DNA from: Candidatus Gastranaerophilales bacterium
Lineage (GTDB): Bacteria; Cyanobacteriota; Vampirovibrionia; Gastranaerophilales; Gastranaerophilaceae
Direction of reading: 5' to 3'
DNA: 64,000 nucleotides
NCBI GenBank assembly: GCA_944324425.1
Contig: CALUWE010000002.1
Coordinates: forward strand, 124,001 to 188,000
Translations under genes and position numbers: made by a program
The notes under the pieces: model-generated
The model's database searches: none
Seen by the model: only the letters and a program-made list of their open reading frames with translations
What the model was told of the DNA's origin: nothing
Part shown: positions 16,451-24,861 of the stretch, one piece after another
How the letters are laid out: every line of letters starts with the position of its first letter
How positions within the stretch are numbered: position 1 is the first letter of the stretch

Positions 16451-18163
16451 ATGAGCAGTCTTTTAAGAAGTTTCTATCACAATTTAAAAGAACCAATAAT
16501 AATTTATGATAAATCTAATGGCACGTTTTACCAAAACAAAGCGTGCCAGAATGTTTTTAATATAAAAACCGATTCTAATGATATTAAGGCTCTAAAAAAA
16601 ATCAGCTATAAATTTCATTTTGATTTTTGCCTTTTGGATGGCGACATTACAAAAACCCCGTTTGATGAAGCGGTTGAATCAAACCTTTCTTTTGTAACAT
16701 ACGGCATATACCAGCAAACCGAAAACAAATTTTTATACTTTGTTATAAAAGCTTTTTCAATTAAAAAATACAGAATAATTTATTTTTATGACTGCACAAA
16801 AGATTTGGAATGCGAGAAAATTTTTGAAGAAAATGAAAAATTAAAAATTCAAAACCAAGAATTTTCAAACATTAATTCAAAAGCGCAAAACCAAGCGGTT
16901 AAAATGGCTTTGTTAAACAGAATTATAACAAGCCTCTCTAAAACTCTTGATATAACAACATTAATTAATAATGCCCTAAAAGAGTTAAGTATAATTTTTG
17001 GTGCAAATAAGCTGTATTACGCTAAAAGAATTAATGAAAACGAATTTGAAATTGAATTTAACTATCCTGAAAATAAAACCCCTGAAGACAAAGTTTTGTA
17101 TTACGGAAACAAAATTATAGATTCTCTTAAAAACAATCAGCCAAATATAATGACAAGCCTAAAAGACCATGATAAATCTAAAAAGCCCATGAAAACGAGT
17201 TTGAATAGAATTATCATGCCGATTCACAAAAGAAACGAACTGTTTTCGGTTATTGTTATTTTTACATCCAAAAAAAATATAACGGAAGAAGAAAGAGAGT
17301 TATTGGTCAGCATTTCAATGCAGGTTTCAAACGCAATTTTAAGTGCTAGCTTGTTTATGGAAGTTAACAAACAAAAAGAAGAACTTCAAAAAACCTTAAA
17401 TGAACTAAAAGAAACACAATTGCAGCTTATAAATTCGGAAAAAATGGCATCTTTGGGGCAATTAATAGCATCCGTTGCCCATGAAATAAATACACCGTTG
17501 GCTTCAATTTCAGCTAATAATGAAATTTTATCAAAACTTACAAATTCAATTAAAGAAAAAATTGAACCCGATTTGCTTGAAACTTTTGAAGATATAAACA
17601 ATATTGATAAAGAAGCAATCAAAAGAATTACAAATTTGGTTCAATCGCTAAAAAGGTTTGTAAGGCTTGATGAAACGGTTAAACAAACAGCAAATATAAA
17701 CAAAGAACTTGATCTTACCTTAGAAATTTTAAGACACAAAACAAAAAAAGGAATTCAAATTGTTAAAAAATACGGCAATATAAAAGAAATTGACTGTTAC
17801 CCGAATATGCTGAATCAGGTTTTTTTGAACATTTTAATGAATTCAATTCAAAGCATTGAAAAAGAAAAAACGGAAAACCCCGAACAAAATGGGGAAATTA
17901 TTATTTCAACAAAAGAAAAGGATGATTTTCTTGAAATAAAAATAACGGATAACGGCTTTGGTATAAAAGAAGCCGACAAAAAGAAAATTTTTACGGCCGG
18001 CTTTACAACAAAAAAAGTGGGTGAAGGAACAGGGCTTGGGCTTGCAATTTGTAAAAAAATAATTGAAAAGCATGAAGGAAAAATCACATTTACATCAAAA
18101 CAATTGAAAAACAGGGAAAAATCAACAAGTTTTATAATTTTGCTTCCGATTAAAATAAGTTAA
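16451..18163 (+). CDS. Soluble sensor histidine kinase (PAS-like/GAF)
   Basis: 570 residues with no membrane helix, so a cytoplasmic sensor. Order: a PAS-like N-terminus (EPIIIYDKSNGTFYQNKA), a short coiled coil (about 120-150), a GAF-like domain (about 155-300), then a helical linker. HisKA carries the phospho-acceptor H344 in SVAHEINTPLASI. The HATPase domain follows, with the N box NQVFLNILMNSIQSI (about 454), G1 DNGFGI and G2 GEGTGLGLAI (about 523). It starts on the base after the HTH gene stop. No receiver-domain protein is adjacent, so the phosphotransfer partner is elsewhere or the HTH protein is regulated differently. Confidence 0.93.
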   Translation: MSSLLRSFYHNLKEPIIIYDKSNGTFYQNKACQNVFNIKTDSNDIKALKKISYKFHFDFCLLDGDITKTPFDEAVESNLSFVTYGIYQQTENKFLYFVIKAFSIKKYRIIYFYDCTKDLECEKIFEENEKLKIQNQEFSNINSKAQNQAVKMALLNRIITSLSKTLDITTLINNALKELSIIFGANKLYYAKRINENEFEIEFNYPENKTPEDKVLYYGNKIIDSLKNNQPNIMTSLKDHDKSKKPMKTSLNRIIMPIHKRNELFSVIVIFTSKKNITEEERELLVSISMQVSNAILSASLFMEVNKQKEELQKTLNELKETQLQLINSEKMASLGQLIASVAHEINTPLASISANNEILSKLTNSIKEKIEPDLLETFEDINNIDKEAIKRITNLVQSLKRFVRLDETVKQTANINKELDLTLEILRHKTKKGIQIVKKYGNIKEIDCYPNMLNQVFLNILMNSIQSIEKEKTENPEQNGEIIISTKEKDDFLEIKITDNGFGIKEADKKKIFTAGFTTKKVGEGTGLGLAICKKIIEKHEGKITFTSKQLKNREKSTSFIILLPIKIS

Positions 18164-18286
18164 ATGGGGTACTGTTCAAAAAAATAAAATTGTGATAGAA
18201 TTAAAACAGAATGTGGGTGAAGATTTTTTGTGTTAAGTGCGCAAATTTTTTTCGTTTCATGTTTTATATAAACGGGGGAAGTTGTT

Positions 18287-18499
18287 ATGATAAGTCCGAT
18301 TCAGCAGAATGTTGTTTTTAAAGGCGGTAAGGTAGGTAAAGGCGCAGAAGGTTTTACCGGAAATAAGCCTGCTATTCAAACTCAAAGAAGCGTTAGGGGC
18401 GATTATATGGCAGCCATTAATAACGTTTTAAAATTACAGCAAGGTGCAAAAGACAAATTTGACTCAACAACGGGCAATAAAATAAATACTATTGCTTAA
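18287..18499 (+). CDS. Small protein with MISPI…FKG N-terminus, 70 aa
   Basis: I do not recognise a characterised family. The 70 residues are basic and Gly/Asn/Gln-rich, begin MISPIQQNVVFKGGKVGKG, and end in a short helix-prone tail. There is a strong ribosome-binding site (GGGGGAAG) before the ATG and a strong terminator after the stop, both supporting a real, well-expressed gene. The N-terminal pattern resembles that of the GNAT-like gene at 45847-46449 (MKISPITFTQK). Possible upstream promoter motifs (TAGAAT near 18195, TATATA near 18268) are weak. Confidence 0.75.
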   Translation: MISPIQQNVVFKGGKVGKGAEGFTGNKPAIQTQRSVRGDYMAAINNVLKLQQGAKDKFDSTTGNKINTIA

Positions 18500-18516
18500 T
18501 AAAAGTTTAATTAAAA

Positions 18517-18549
18517 AAATAACCGGATAAAACTATCCGGTTATTTTTA
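18517..18549. terminator. Bidirectional rho-independent terminator
   Basis: Perfect 13-bp stem (18517-18529 with 18534-18546) and 4-base loop AAAC. T runs follow on both strands. It serves the 70-aa gene (+) and enolase (-). Confidence 0.93.
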
Positions 18550-18553
18550 TTGT

Positions 18554-19888
18554 TTAATAATTACTGCAAGAATTTAATTTAAAATATTTCTTTTCATAAG
18601 AACCAAGCCCCAAATATTTGGCGCCATCCCCTCTGCAGCCTTGAAATTCCCTATTCAATTCACTTTCAATTTCAAGAAGCCTGTTATATTTTGCACATCT
18701 TTCAGACCTTGTGATTGAACCTGTTTTAATAAGCCCTGAATTAACGCTGACCGCTAAATCAGAAATAAATGTATCTTCTGTTTCGCCGGATCTGTGCGAA
18801 ATTATTGTTTTATAGCCGTTCATTTTTGCCATTTTAATGCAATCAAGTGTTTCTGTTAGCGTGCCTATCTGATTTGGCTTAATTAAAATTGCATTTGCCA
18901 AATTGTTTTTAATGCCGTCTGTTAACAATTTAACATTTGTTGTAAAAAGATCATCTCCCACAAGAAGACATTTGTCGGATAAATTATCCGTTACTATTTT
19001 CCATCCTTCAAAATCATCCTGCGCCATAGGATCTTCTATTGAAATTATTGGGTAATCTTCAATTAAATTTTGAAGATATTTTGACATCTCCAAACTGTTT
19101 AATTTTAAATTTTCAGATTTTATTTTATAATGTTTTTCACGGTAAAATTCGCTTGATGCAACATCTAAGCAAATTTTAATGTCTTCTGTCGTATATCCGG
19201 CTTTATTAATTGCTTCAATTATTAAATCAAGCGCATCTTTTGTTGAATTAAGATTAGGCGCAAAGCCGCCTTCATCACCAACAGATGTTATCATATTTTC
19301 TTTTTTTAAAATTTCTTTCAAAGAATGAAATGTTTCAACCGCCATTCTGAGCCCCGAATGAAAACTGTCAGCGCCAACGGGTGTTATCATAAATTCCTGA
19401 AATTCAAGGTTATTATCCGCATGAACTCCGCCGTTTATAATGTTTATCATAGGCGTTGGCAAAATGTTTGCATTAATTCCGCCCAAATATTTATATAAAG
19501 GAATATTTAAAAATTTTGAAGCTAGTCTTGCACATGCTAAAGATACCCCTAAAATTGCATTTGCACCCAAATTTTTTTTATTTTCGGTACCATCCGTTTC
19601 AATTAAGATTTCATCTACTTTTCTCTGCTCTAAAACAGATGTCCCGATTAATGCTTTTGAAATTTTCTCTTTAACGTTTTTAACCGCCCCTAAAACGCCT
19701 TTGCCCATATAAACCGTTTTTTCGTTATCTCTTAATTCATAAGCTTCATGAATTCCGGTTGAAGCACCCGACGGAACGGAAGCCGATGCCGTTAACCCTG
19801 AATTTAATTCAACTTCAACTGCAATTGTGGGGTTTCCTCTTGAATCCAAAATTTGCCTTGCATTAATGTTTTTAATCTTTTCTTGCAT
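18554..19888 (-). CDS. eno: Enolase
   Basis: Converts 2-phosphoglycerate to phosphoenolpyruvate in glycolysis. It contains [12 protein letters not shown] at the N-terminus, [11 protein letters not shown] with the catalytic Glu, the three Mg ligands in [14 protein letters not shown] and VGDDLF, the catalytic Lys in LIKPNQIGT, and [10 protein letters not shown] place the start at the ATG at 19886-19888, 444 aa, because AGGAGG lies 5 bases upstream. The open frame extends 12 codons further to 19924, but those residues are not enolase-like. The C-terminus has an extra ~15-residue tail compared with typical 430-aa enolases. Confidence 0.97.
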   Translation of the reverse strand: MQEKIKNINARQILDSRGNPTIAVEVELNSGLTASASVPSGASTGIHEAYELRDNEKTVYMGKGVLGAVKNVKEKISKALIGTSVLEQRKVDEILIETDGTENKKNLGANAILGVSLACARLASKFLNIPLYKYLGGINANILPTPMINIINGGVHADNNLEFQEFMITPVGADSFHSGLRMAVETFHSLKEILKKENMITSVGDEGGFAPNLNSTKDALDLIIEAINKAGYTTEDIKICLDVASSEFYREKHYKIKSENLKLNSLEMSKYLQNLIEDYPIISIEDPMAQDDFEGWKIVTDNLSDKCLLVGDDLFTTNVKLLTDGIKNNLANAILIKPNQIGTLTETLDCIKMAKMNGYKTIISHRSGETEDTFISDLAVSVNSGLIKTGSITRSERCAKYNRLLEIESELNREFQGCRGDGAKYLGLGSYEKKYFKLNSCSNY

Positions 19889-19951
19889 AAAAACCTCCTT
19901 TTTAAAAAATATAAAGGGGCGCAAGATAGCTTACAATTAGAGTATCGGGGG

Positions 19952-19987
19952 TAATCTTTATAAACCTTTACTTTGATATAAAGATTA
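19952..19987. promoter_or_regulatory. 11-bp inverted repeat carrying back-to-back -10-like arms
   Basis: TAATCTTTATA (19952-19962) and TATAAAGATTA (19977-19987) are perfect inverted copies around 14 bases, between eno (-) and the HEAT-like gene (+). Each arm contains TATAAA. The plus-strand copy is preceded by TGA, giving an extended -10 form. It may be a divergent promoter/operator. Confidence 0.45.
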
Positions 19988-20062
19988 TATTAAAAAAAAC
20001 GGGTTTTCATTTTTTTTAACTTATAATTCAAAATATCAAATGGTTCACATAAAGGAGAAGAA

Positions 20063-20389
20063 ATGCAGGCAGTATTAACCACAAACGTAATGAGAGAAAT
20101 TAAAGATACAAAAAATGAACTTTCAATTTTATTTGAACAGTTAAATAGTGCTGATAATGCTTTAAAAAGCAAAATTGAAAATGAAGTTGTAAGTTTTGGT
20201 GATAGTGCCATTGAATTTCTTATTGATAAATTAACAGGTTCAAAAGGCGTTCAAAGAGGCGTTGCCGCAATGAGCTTAATTAGAATCGGCGAAAACTCAA
20301 TCAGACCCTTAAGACAATTGGCAGATGCAAACAAAAACTTTGTTTGGGTTGCAAATTATATTATTAAAGAAATTGAAGGAACTTTCTAA
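20063..20389 (+). CDS. Small HEAT-repeat-like protein, 108 aa
   Basis: A 108-residue soluble, all-helical protein. The second half (SAIEFLIDKLTGSKGVQRG, AAMSLIRIGENSIRPLRQLA) reads like two HEAT-type helical hairpins. The first half is an amphipathic helix pair. A strong ribosome-binding site (AAAGGAGAAG) precedes the ATG. It is monocistronic. It is probably a protein-interaction adaptor; no partner is indicated. Confidence 0.8.
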   Translation: MQAVLTTNVMREIKDTKNELSILFEQLNSADNALKSKIENEVVSFGDSAIEFLIDKLTGSKGVQRGVAAMSLIRIGENSIRPLRQLADANKNFVWVANYIIKEIEGTF

Positions 20390-20519
20390 CCCTCTTCTCA
20401 TAATATCCGTAATATCCAACCCCTTAAAGCCTTTTAAGACAAAAATATCGGATGGGACAATAAAACAAAATAAAATAACCCACAAAGATAGTCGATAGAG
20501 GCAATGAAGATAATATTTT

Positions 20520-20563
20520 AAAAGTGCATAATTCAACTAAAGCTAGTTAATTATGCACTTTTT
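20520..20563 (+). terminator. Long hairpin with T run, upstream of the SLH gene
   Basis: Stem of 14 bp (20520-20533 with 20549-20562), a bulged C at 20534, 5 more bp (20535-20539 with 20544-20548) and a 4-base loop, followed by TTTTT. It looks like a terminator, yet lies only 36 bases before the SLH start codon at 20599, so it may be an attenuator or a stabilising leader hairpin. Confidence 0.7.
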
Positions 20564-20598
20564 GCATGAAAAAAATATTTTCTTTAAAAGGAGGAAAG

Positions 20599-22530
20599 AT
20601 GACCACAAAAAAATTCTTTTTGACAGCTACTTTAGTCGCTACCGTCTTTGCCTTTACGGTACCTGTCAGTTTTGCTGCATGTTCAACGGGAGGTGCTTGC
20701 CCTGTTGAATCAGTTCAAAAGGTAACGCCTGATACTGCAACATGTTCTAAATGCAAACAAACAACAGACAAATGCAAATGTAAAAAGGCAAAAAAAAAGA
20801 AGAAGTGCGACCCCTGCGAAACGGGGGCAGCAGCACCGTGCGACCCATGCCAAAAGGCAATGGATGATTGCAACAAATGCAAAAAAGATAAGTGTGCAAA
20901 ACCCTGTTATGATGACACAAAGGTAAACACAAATCTTCAAACTTATACCTACCCTAATTCCATTTATTCGACTGCAAACAACGCGGTTGTGGGCGAAGCA
21001 AACAGCTCTGCCATTATTAAAGACTCAAAAATGGGCAAAATTGCGGGTGTTCCTGTTGAAGACAACTGCATAACAGGCGCAGCGGCCCCAATTTTGGATG
21101 AAAAAGTTCTTCCGAAAAGCGATTGCTGCCCTGAACCTAACATTCAATCGCCAAACACAATGAAGGCTATTTACAAAGAAATGGAGCCTTGCTGCAACTC
21201 AAAATCCGATTGCGGCTGCGCAACAGGCGGTGCTGCCGGTATGTTTGATCAAAAATACCCCGATGTACCGAATAATTATTGGGCATCAGGCGATATTAAC
21301 CGCTTAACAGACCAATGTGTTGTTGTAGGGTATCCTGATAATATGTTCAAACCAAATAAAAATATCTCACGTGCTGAAATGGCGTCTATGGTTGTAAAGG
21401 GCTACAACCTTGAAAATACACCCTTAAGTGCTTCGGGCGATTTTAAAGATGTTCCGAAAAACCACTGGGCATATGAGGCAATTAATAAAGGTGTTTCATC
21501 AGATATGCTCGCAGGACATCCTGACGGTAAATTTGCCCCAAACAGCCCGATTACAAGGTGTGAAGCTATGAGCATTTTATCTAAAGGCGTAAATTGCCCG
21601 ATGGATGCTTGCAAGGCTGATGAAATTTTAAGCAAATACAAAGACGGAAATCAAGTTCCTTCTTGGGCAAAAGAACATGTTGCAAAAGCAATAGATAACG
21701 GCGCCCTGAAAGATAACCAAACACCCGATAAAATAAGACCCAAAGACAATGCAACACGTGCTGAAATATCATCAATGCTTCAAAACGTAAGAATTGCAGG
21801 GGGCTATGATACTGCTCAAACAAAAACAGCAATAGGTCCTTCTAAAACAACTTACGTTGAAAAAGAAACACCCGTTTGCATTCCTACTTTATCTTTAGAA
21901 ATGAAAGATATAATTAACGCTAAAAACGCAAACGTTGGTGAAAGATTTGCAGCTGTAACAAAACACGAAATTACAATAGACGGTGTTAATTTCCCTTGCG
22001 GAAGCCGAGTAAACGGTAAAGTAACAGAAGTTGTAAGACCTTCTAAATGTGATGACGGCGCACTTAAACTTGCATTCACTGAAATTGTTGATTGCAACGG
22101 CTGCAAACACCCTCTGCCAAAACAAGTTTTAACCGCAAGAATTGAAAAACAAAAAGATGTAAACGGAATTATAAGATTTATTGAAATGCCGTTCACTCTT
22201 GTTGGTTCAACCTTAGGTAACGTAGGCAGAACCGTTGGCGGTATGCTTGTCGGCCTCGGTAACGCATCTGAAGCATTATTAGACCAAGTAGGCACAGGTA
22301 CGGGCGAATTGTTCTCGGCTAACTTTAAAGCTGCGGGCAGAAGCTATGGCGACGGTATTAAAACAACCCTTAAAGCTCCTGTTGACTTAACAAGAACCGC
22401 ACTATCAGGCACAATGGGCTTATTCCAAAACGCAGGTGATGAAATCACATACGTTGTGGACGGTTCAGGCAACAGAATCTCAAGGGTTAACCCAAAAGAA
22501 ACCGTTACTATTGCCTTTGGTAACAACTAA
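20599..22530 (+). CDS. Secreted SLH-domain protein with Cys/Lys-rich N-terminus
   Basis: 643 residues from the ATG at 20599, which has AAAGGAGG 5 bases upstream. The frame is also open from 20566 but that start lacks a site. A signal peptide MTTKKFFLTATLVATVFAFT ends near Ala23. Residues ~30-100 are Cys/Lys-rich with repeated CxxC pairs (CSKCKQ, CDPC twice, CNKCKKDKC). Three SLH repeats follow: YPDVPNNYWASGDINRLTDQ, DFKDVPKNHWAYEAINKGV and VPSWAKEHVAKAIDNGALKD, each ending with an 'F-x-P…T/S-R-x-E' motif. A ~100-residue beta-rich domain (TIDGVNFPCGSRVNGKVTEV) and a Gly/Ala-rich tail end the protein. SLH repeats usually bind cell-wall polymers, so this is likely an envelope structural protein. 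Confidence 0.9.
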   Translation: MTTKKFFLTATLVATVFAFTVPVSFAACSTGGACPVESVQKVTPDTATCSKCKQTTDKCKCKKAKKKKKCDPCETGAAAPCDPCQKAMDDCNKCKKDKCAKPCYDDTKVNTNLQTYTYPNSIYSTANNAVVGEANSSAIIKDSKMGKIAGVPVEDNCITGAAAPILDEKVLPKSDCCPEPNIQSPNTMKAIYKEMEPCCNSKSDCGCATGGAAGMFDQKYPDVPNNYWASGDINRLTDQCVVVGYPDNMFKPNKNISRAEMASMVVKGYNLENTPLSASGDFKDVPKNHWAYEAINKGVSSDMLAGHPDGKFAPNSPITRCEAMSILSKGVNCPMDACKADEILSKYKDGNQVPSWAKEHVAKAIDNGALKDNQTPDKIRPKDNATRAEISSMLQNVRIAGGYDTAQTKTAIGPSKTTYVEKETPVCIPTLSLEMKDIINAKNANVGERFAAVTKHEITIDGVNFPCGSRVNGKVTEVVRPSKCDDGALKLAFTEIVDCNGCKHPLPKQVLTARIEKQKDVNGIIRFIEMPFTLVGSTLGNVGRTVGGMLVGLGNASEALLDQVGTGTGELFSANFKAAGRSYGDGIKTTLKAPVDLTRTALSGTMGLFQNAGDEITYVVDGSGNRISRVNPKETVTIAFGNN

Positions 22531-22588
22531 AAAACAACAATTTTATAAAATAATCAAAAAGGAACGGTTTGTTGTTTTGACCTCCTTT

Positions 22589-22619
22589 AAGGGCTTCTTT
22601 AATAAAAGGGGCCCTTTTT
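22589..22619 (+). terminator. Rho-independent terminator of the SLH gene
   Basis: 12-bp stem with two G-U pairs (22589-22600 with 22605-22616), loop AATA, and a T run to 22619. Confidence 0.88.
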
Positions 22620-23061
22620 AAATTTTTATTTTAACAATTGCTTTTTTAACCGCTTTGCTTTCATTTTCAAAATTCATGCAGGGGCTGTGAACATCATCAG
22701 GGTATAAAACAACAAATTTATTTTTCTCTAAATAAACCGTGTTTAATTTTCTGTTTGGCGTTTCAAAAAATTCAATGTCTTTATCATCATTATATTCAAT
22801 ATTAACTTTTAAATCTTTTCTGTCTGTTATATAAACTTTTTCTTCCCCTTGAATTAAAAATTGAATATCTATATATTTTCTGTGAGCTTCAAGCTTAATT
22901 TCGCTATCACCCCTTGTTTTGTATTCGTCAATGTTTATAAATGCCTTACCAGAAATTATGTGGCGCCCTGTTGGAATGTTTGGGTCAATATTTAAAATAA
23001 ATTCTTTAACTTCAGGGGCTATACCGTATAAATCAATGTTTTTAAAATCATCAAATATCAT
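22618..23061 (-). CDS. YhcH/YjgK/YiaL (DUF386) family protein
   Basis: 147 residues matching the small cupin-like DUF386 family, which includes NanQ, the N-acetylneuraminate anomerase, and relatives linked to sugar metabolism. Signatures visible are the metal-site segment EAHRKYIDIQFLIQGEE near residue 75, PDDVHSPC near 120 and the closing VKKAIVKIKI. It lies 2 bases after the stop of the upstream membrane protein, and its AAGGGA ribosome-binding site overlaps that gene's end, so the two are co-transcribed. The true substrate is unknown; an anomerase or epimerase on a surface-sugar intermediate fits the neighbour. Confidence 0.88.
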   Translation of the reverse strand: MIFDDFKNIDLYGIAPEVKEFILNIDPNIPTGRHIISGKAFINIDEYKTRGDSEIKLEAHRKYIDIQFLIQGEEKVYITDRKDLKVNIEYNDDKDIEFFETPNRKLNTVYLEKNKFVVLYPDDVHSPCMNFENESKAVKKAIVKIKI

Positions 23062-23063
23062 AA

Positions 23064-24716
23064 TTATTTCCCTTTATAAAATATAACTGCCATAGAACCT
23101 TTATCTTGAAACATTTTAACAGGAATATAGTTATTTAAAATAAAAGTGCATATTTTAAAAGCATATGTGTTGCAAATTTCACCTTTATTATAACTTCCTG
23201 TCTGCATATTGGTAACAACAAAATAATCGGGTGCATATTTTTTATAATGTTCAACTATCTTATCTTCCCCAAAACCTTCCGTGTATAAGGGAATTAAAGA
23301 ATTATAAAACCCGTCGGGCGTGTTTTTCTTTGCCGTTAAAAAATTAATAATCAGCCCCTCAGGCAAAATTAAAATATTCGGATTTTCTTCTTTTATATTA
23401 TCAATATAGTTTATTATATCGCTTGTAATTTTTCCCCATTCGTTAACCGTTGTAATCATTCCCTTTTCGGTTTCAATTTTGCCCTGCATATTAACAGCCC
23501 AAGACAAATTGGTTAAAAGAAAACTTGATAACATTACAAGCAAGAATATACCAATTGAATTAACAAAATTTTTATTCAAATTGTTTTTTAACAAAATAAA
23601 AAATGAAATTAAAACAGAAGGCGCATAATAAATGCCGTAATTAACGTGCGATAAACCCCATAAAGATTTTAAGCTGATTGAAAGAGAGCTTAAAATAACA
23701 ATATTTTCCAAAAAATTATTTTTCTTAAATCTGAAAACAAAAAGAACCAAAGTTAAAAAAGTCAAAAAGAGATAATCTGTCTGTCTTATATAATTTGAAC
23801 CGTAATAAAAACAAACCGAAATAACAATCGCAGATAAAATTTTCAGAAATATATTTTTTTTGTTAAAAAGAAATACGGCAGGGATTATAAAAATTAAATA
23901 AATTAAATCCGAAAGCAAAGAATCAAGCCAACCAAGCCAAACATTATTTGTATAATACACCCCTTGAGTTGTATAAAACACTTTCATGGCATCGGTGAAG
24001 GTGAAACTTTTAATCACTTTTAGAGTATCAATTAAATTAGATATTGTCAGCCCTTGAATAAATAAAACAATAAAAGAAAAAACAATCGGAGCAAAATAGC
24101 TTAAATATGATTTTATAATCAATTTTAAATTTTTTGTCCTTAAAATCACAATGCTTAAAGGAAGAATATAAAGCAAAAAATCATATTTGTTTATAAAAGA
24201 TAAACCTCCGAAAAATGAGGCCAAAACTAAATTTTTCTCTTTTTTGTTTTCGTCAAACTTTATCAAAAAATAAAGAGAAACTAAAAAACAAACTAAACCG
24301 TATAAAACAGCATAAGAATAAGGAAGAGTATAGTTAAAAATTCTTGTAGCCAAACACCCGACTACAATTACAAATAAAGTTATTGCAATTGAAACAAAGT
24401 TTGATAAAAATTTCTTTGAAATTAAATAAACAAAAGAAACAATTAAAAGGGCTGAAATTGTCCCTATTCCATATAAAGTATTAAGGTTTTCGCCAAAAAT
24501 TTTATATAAAAAAGCATTAAACAAATATGAAAAAGGGCCATAGATACAAAATAAATCTTTATATAAAATTTTCCCCTCTAAAATTGCTTTAGGGTAATAA
24601 ATTTCTCTGCCTACATCAATATAAATGTTTGCAACCGTTCCAACCGATAAAAAAAGGCAAAATAGTGCCAAAATTAAGAGTATTATTAACGTTTTATTTT
24701 TTTTTATAAACTCCAT
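23064..24716 (-). CDS. Multi-pass membrane glycosyltransferase-like protein (GT39/ArnT type)
   Basis: 550 residues with about 11-13 hydrophobic helices. The first loop after helix 1 reads YIDVGREIYYPKAILEGK and then LYKDLFCIYGPFSYLFN, the pattern of lipid-phospho-sugar-dependent GT-C enzymes where an acidic residue in the first periplasmic loop is catalytic. A soluble C-terminal ~120 residues follows the last helix. Such enzymes transfer sugars from polyprenyl-phosphate donors to proteins or glycans outside the cytoplasmic membrane. It is co-transcribed with the DUF386 gene. Confidence 0.75.
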   Translation of the reverse strand: MEFIKKNKTLIILLILALFCLFLSVGTVANIYIDVGREIYYPKAILEGKILYKDLFCIYGPFSYLFNAFLYKIFGENLNTLYGIGTISALLIVSFVYLISKKFLSNFVSIAITLFVIVVGCLATRIFNYTLPYSYAVLYGLVCFLVSLYFLIKFDENKKEKNLVLASFFGGLSFINKYDFLLYILPLSIVILRTKNLKLIIKSYLSYFAPIVFSFIVLFIQGLTISNLIDTLKVIKSFTFTDAMKVFYTTQGVYYTNNVWLGWLDSLLSDLIYLIFIIPAVFLFNKKNIFLKILSAIVISVCFYYGSNYIRQTDYLFLTFLTLVLFVFRFKKNNFLENIVILSSLSISLKSLWGLSHVNYGIYYAPSVLISFFILLKNNLNKNFVNSIGIFLLVMLSSFLLTNLSWAVNMQGKIETEKGMITTVNEWGKITSDIINYIDNIKEENPNILILPEGLIINFLTAKKNTPDGFYNSLIPLYTEGFGEDKIVEHYKKYAPDYFVVTNMQTGSYNKGEICNTYAFKICTFILNNYIPVKMFQDKGSMAVIFYKGK

Positions 24717-24861
24717 TTCTAAAATCTAGCAAACAAAAAATTAAAAAGCAAATTATTATAATTGTAAATTTTTGTAAACATGATATTTGCATGTATTAAA
24801 GGTTTTTAGCCTTTTTGTCGACTTATATGAAGTTAAGGAAGGATAAGAAAAGGAAAATTGT

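Noticed and set aside
19889-19924. N-terminal 12-residue extension of enolase
   Set aside because: The residues are not enolase-like, and a strong AGGAGG directly precedes the internal ATG at 19888.
24800-24825. Hairpin AAAGG…CCTTT as a terminator
   Set aside because: The stem is only 5 bp and it lies in a divergent promoter gap where no transcript should end.
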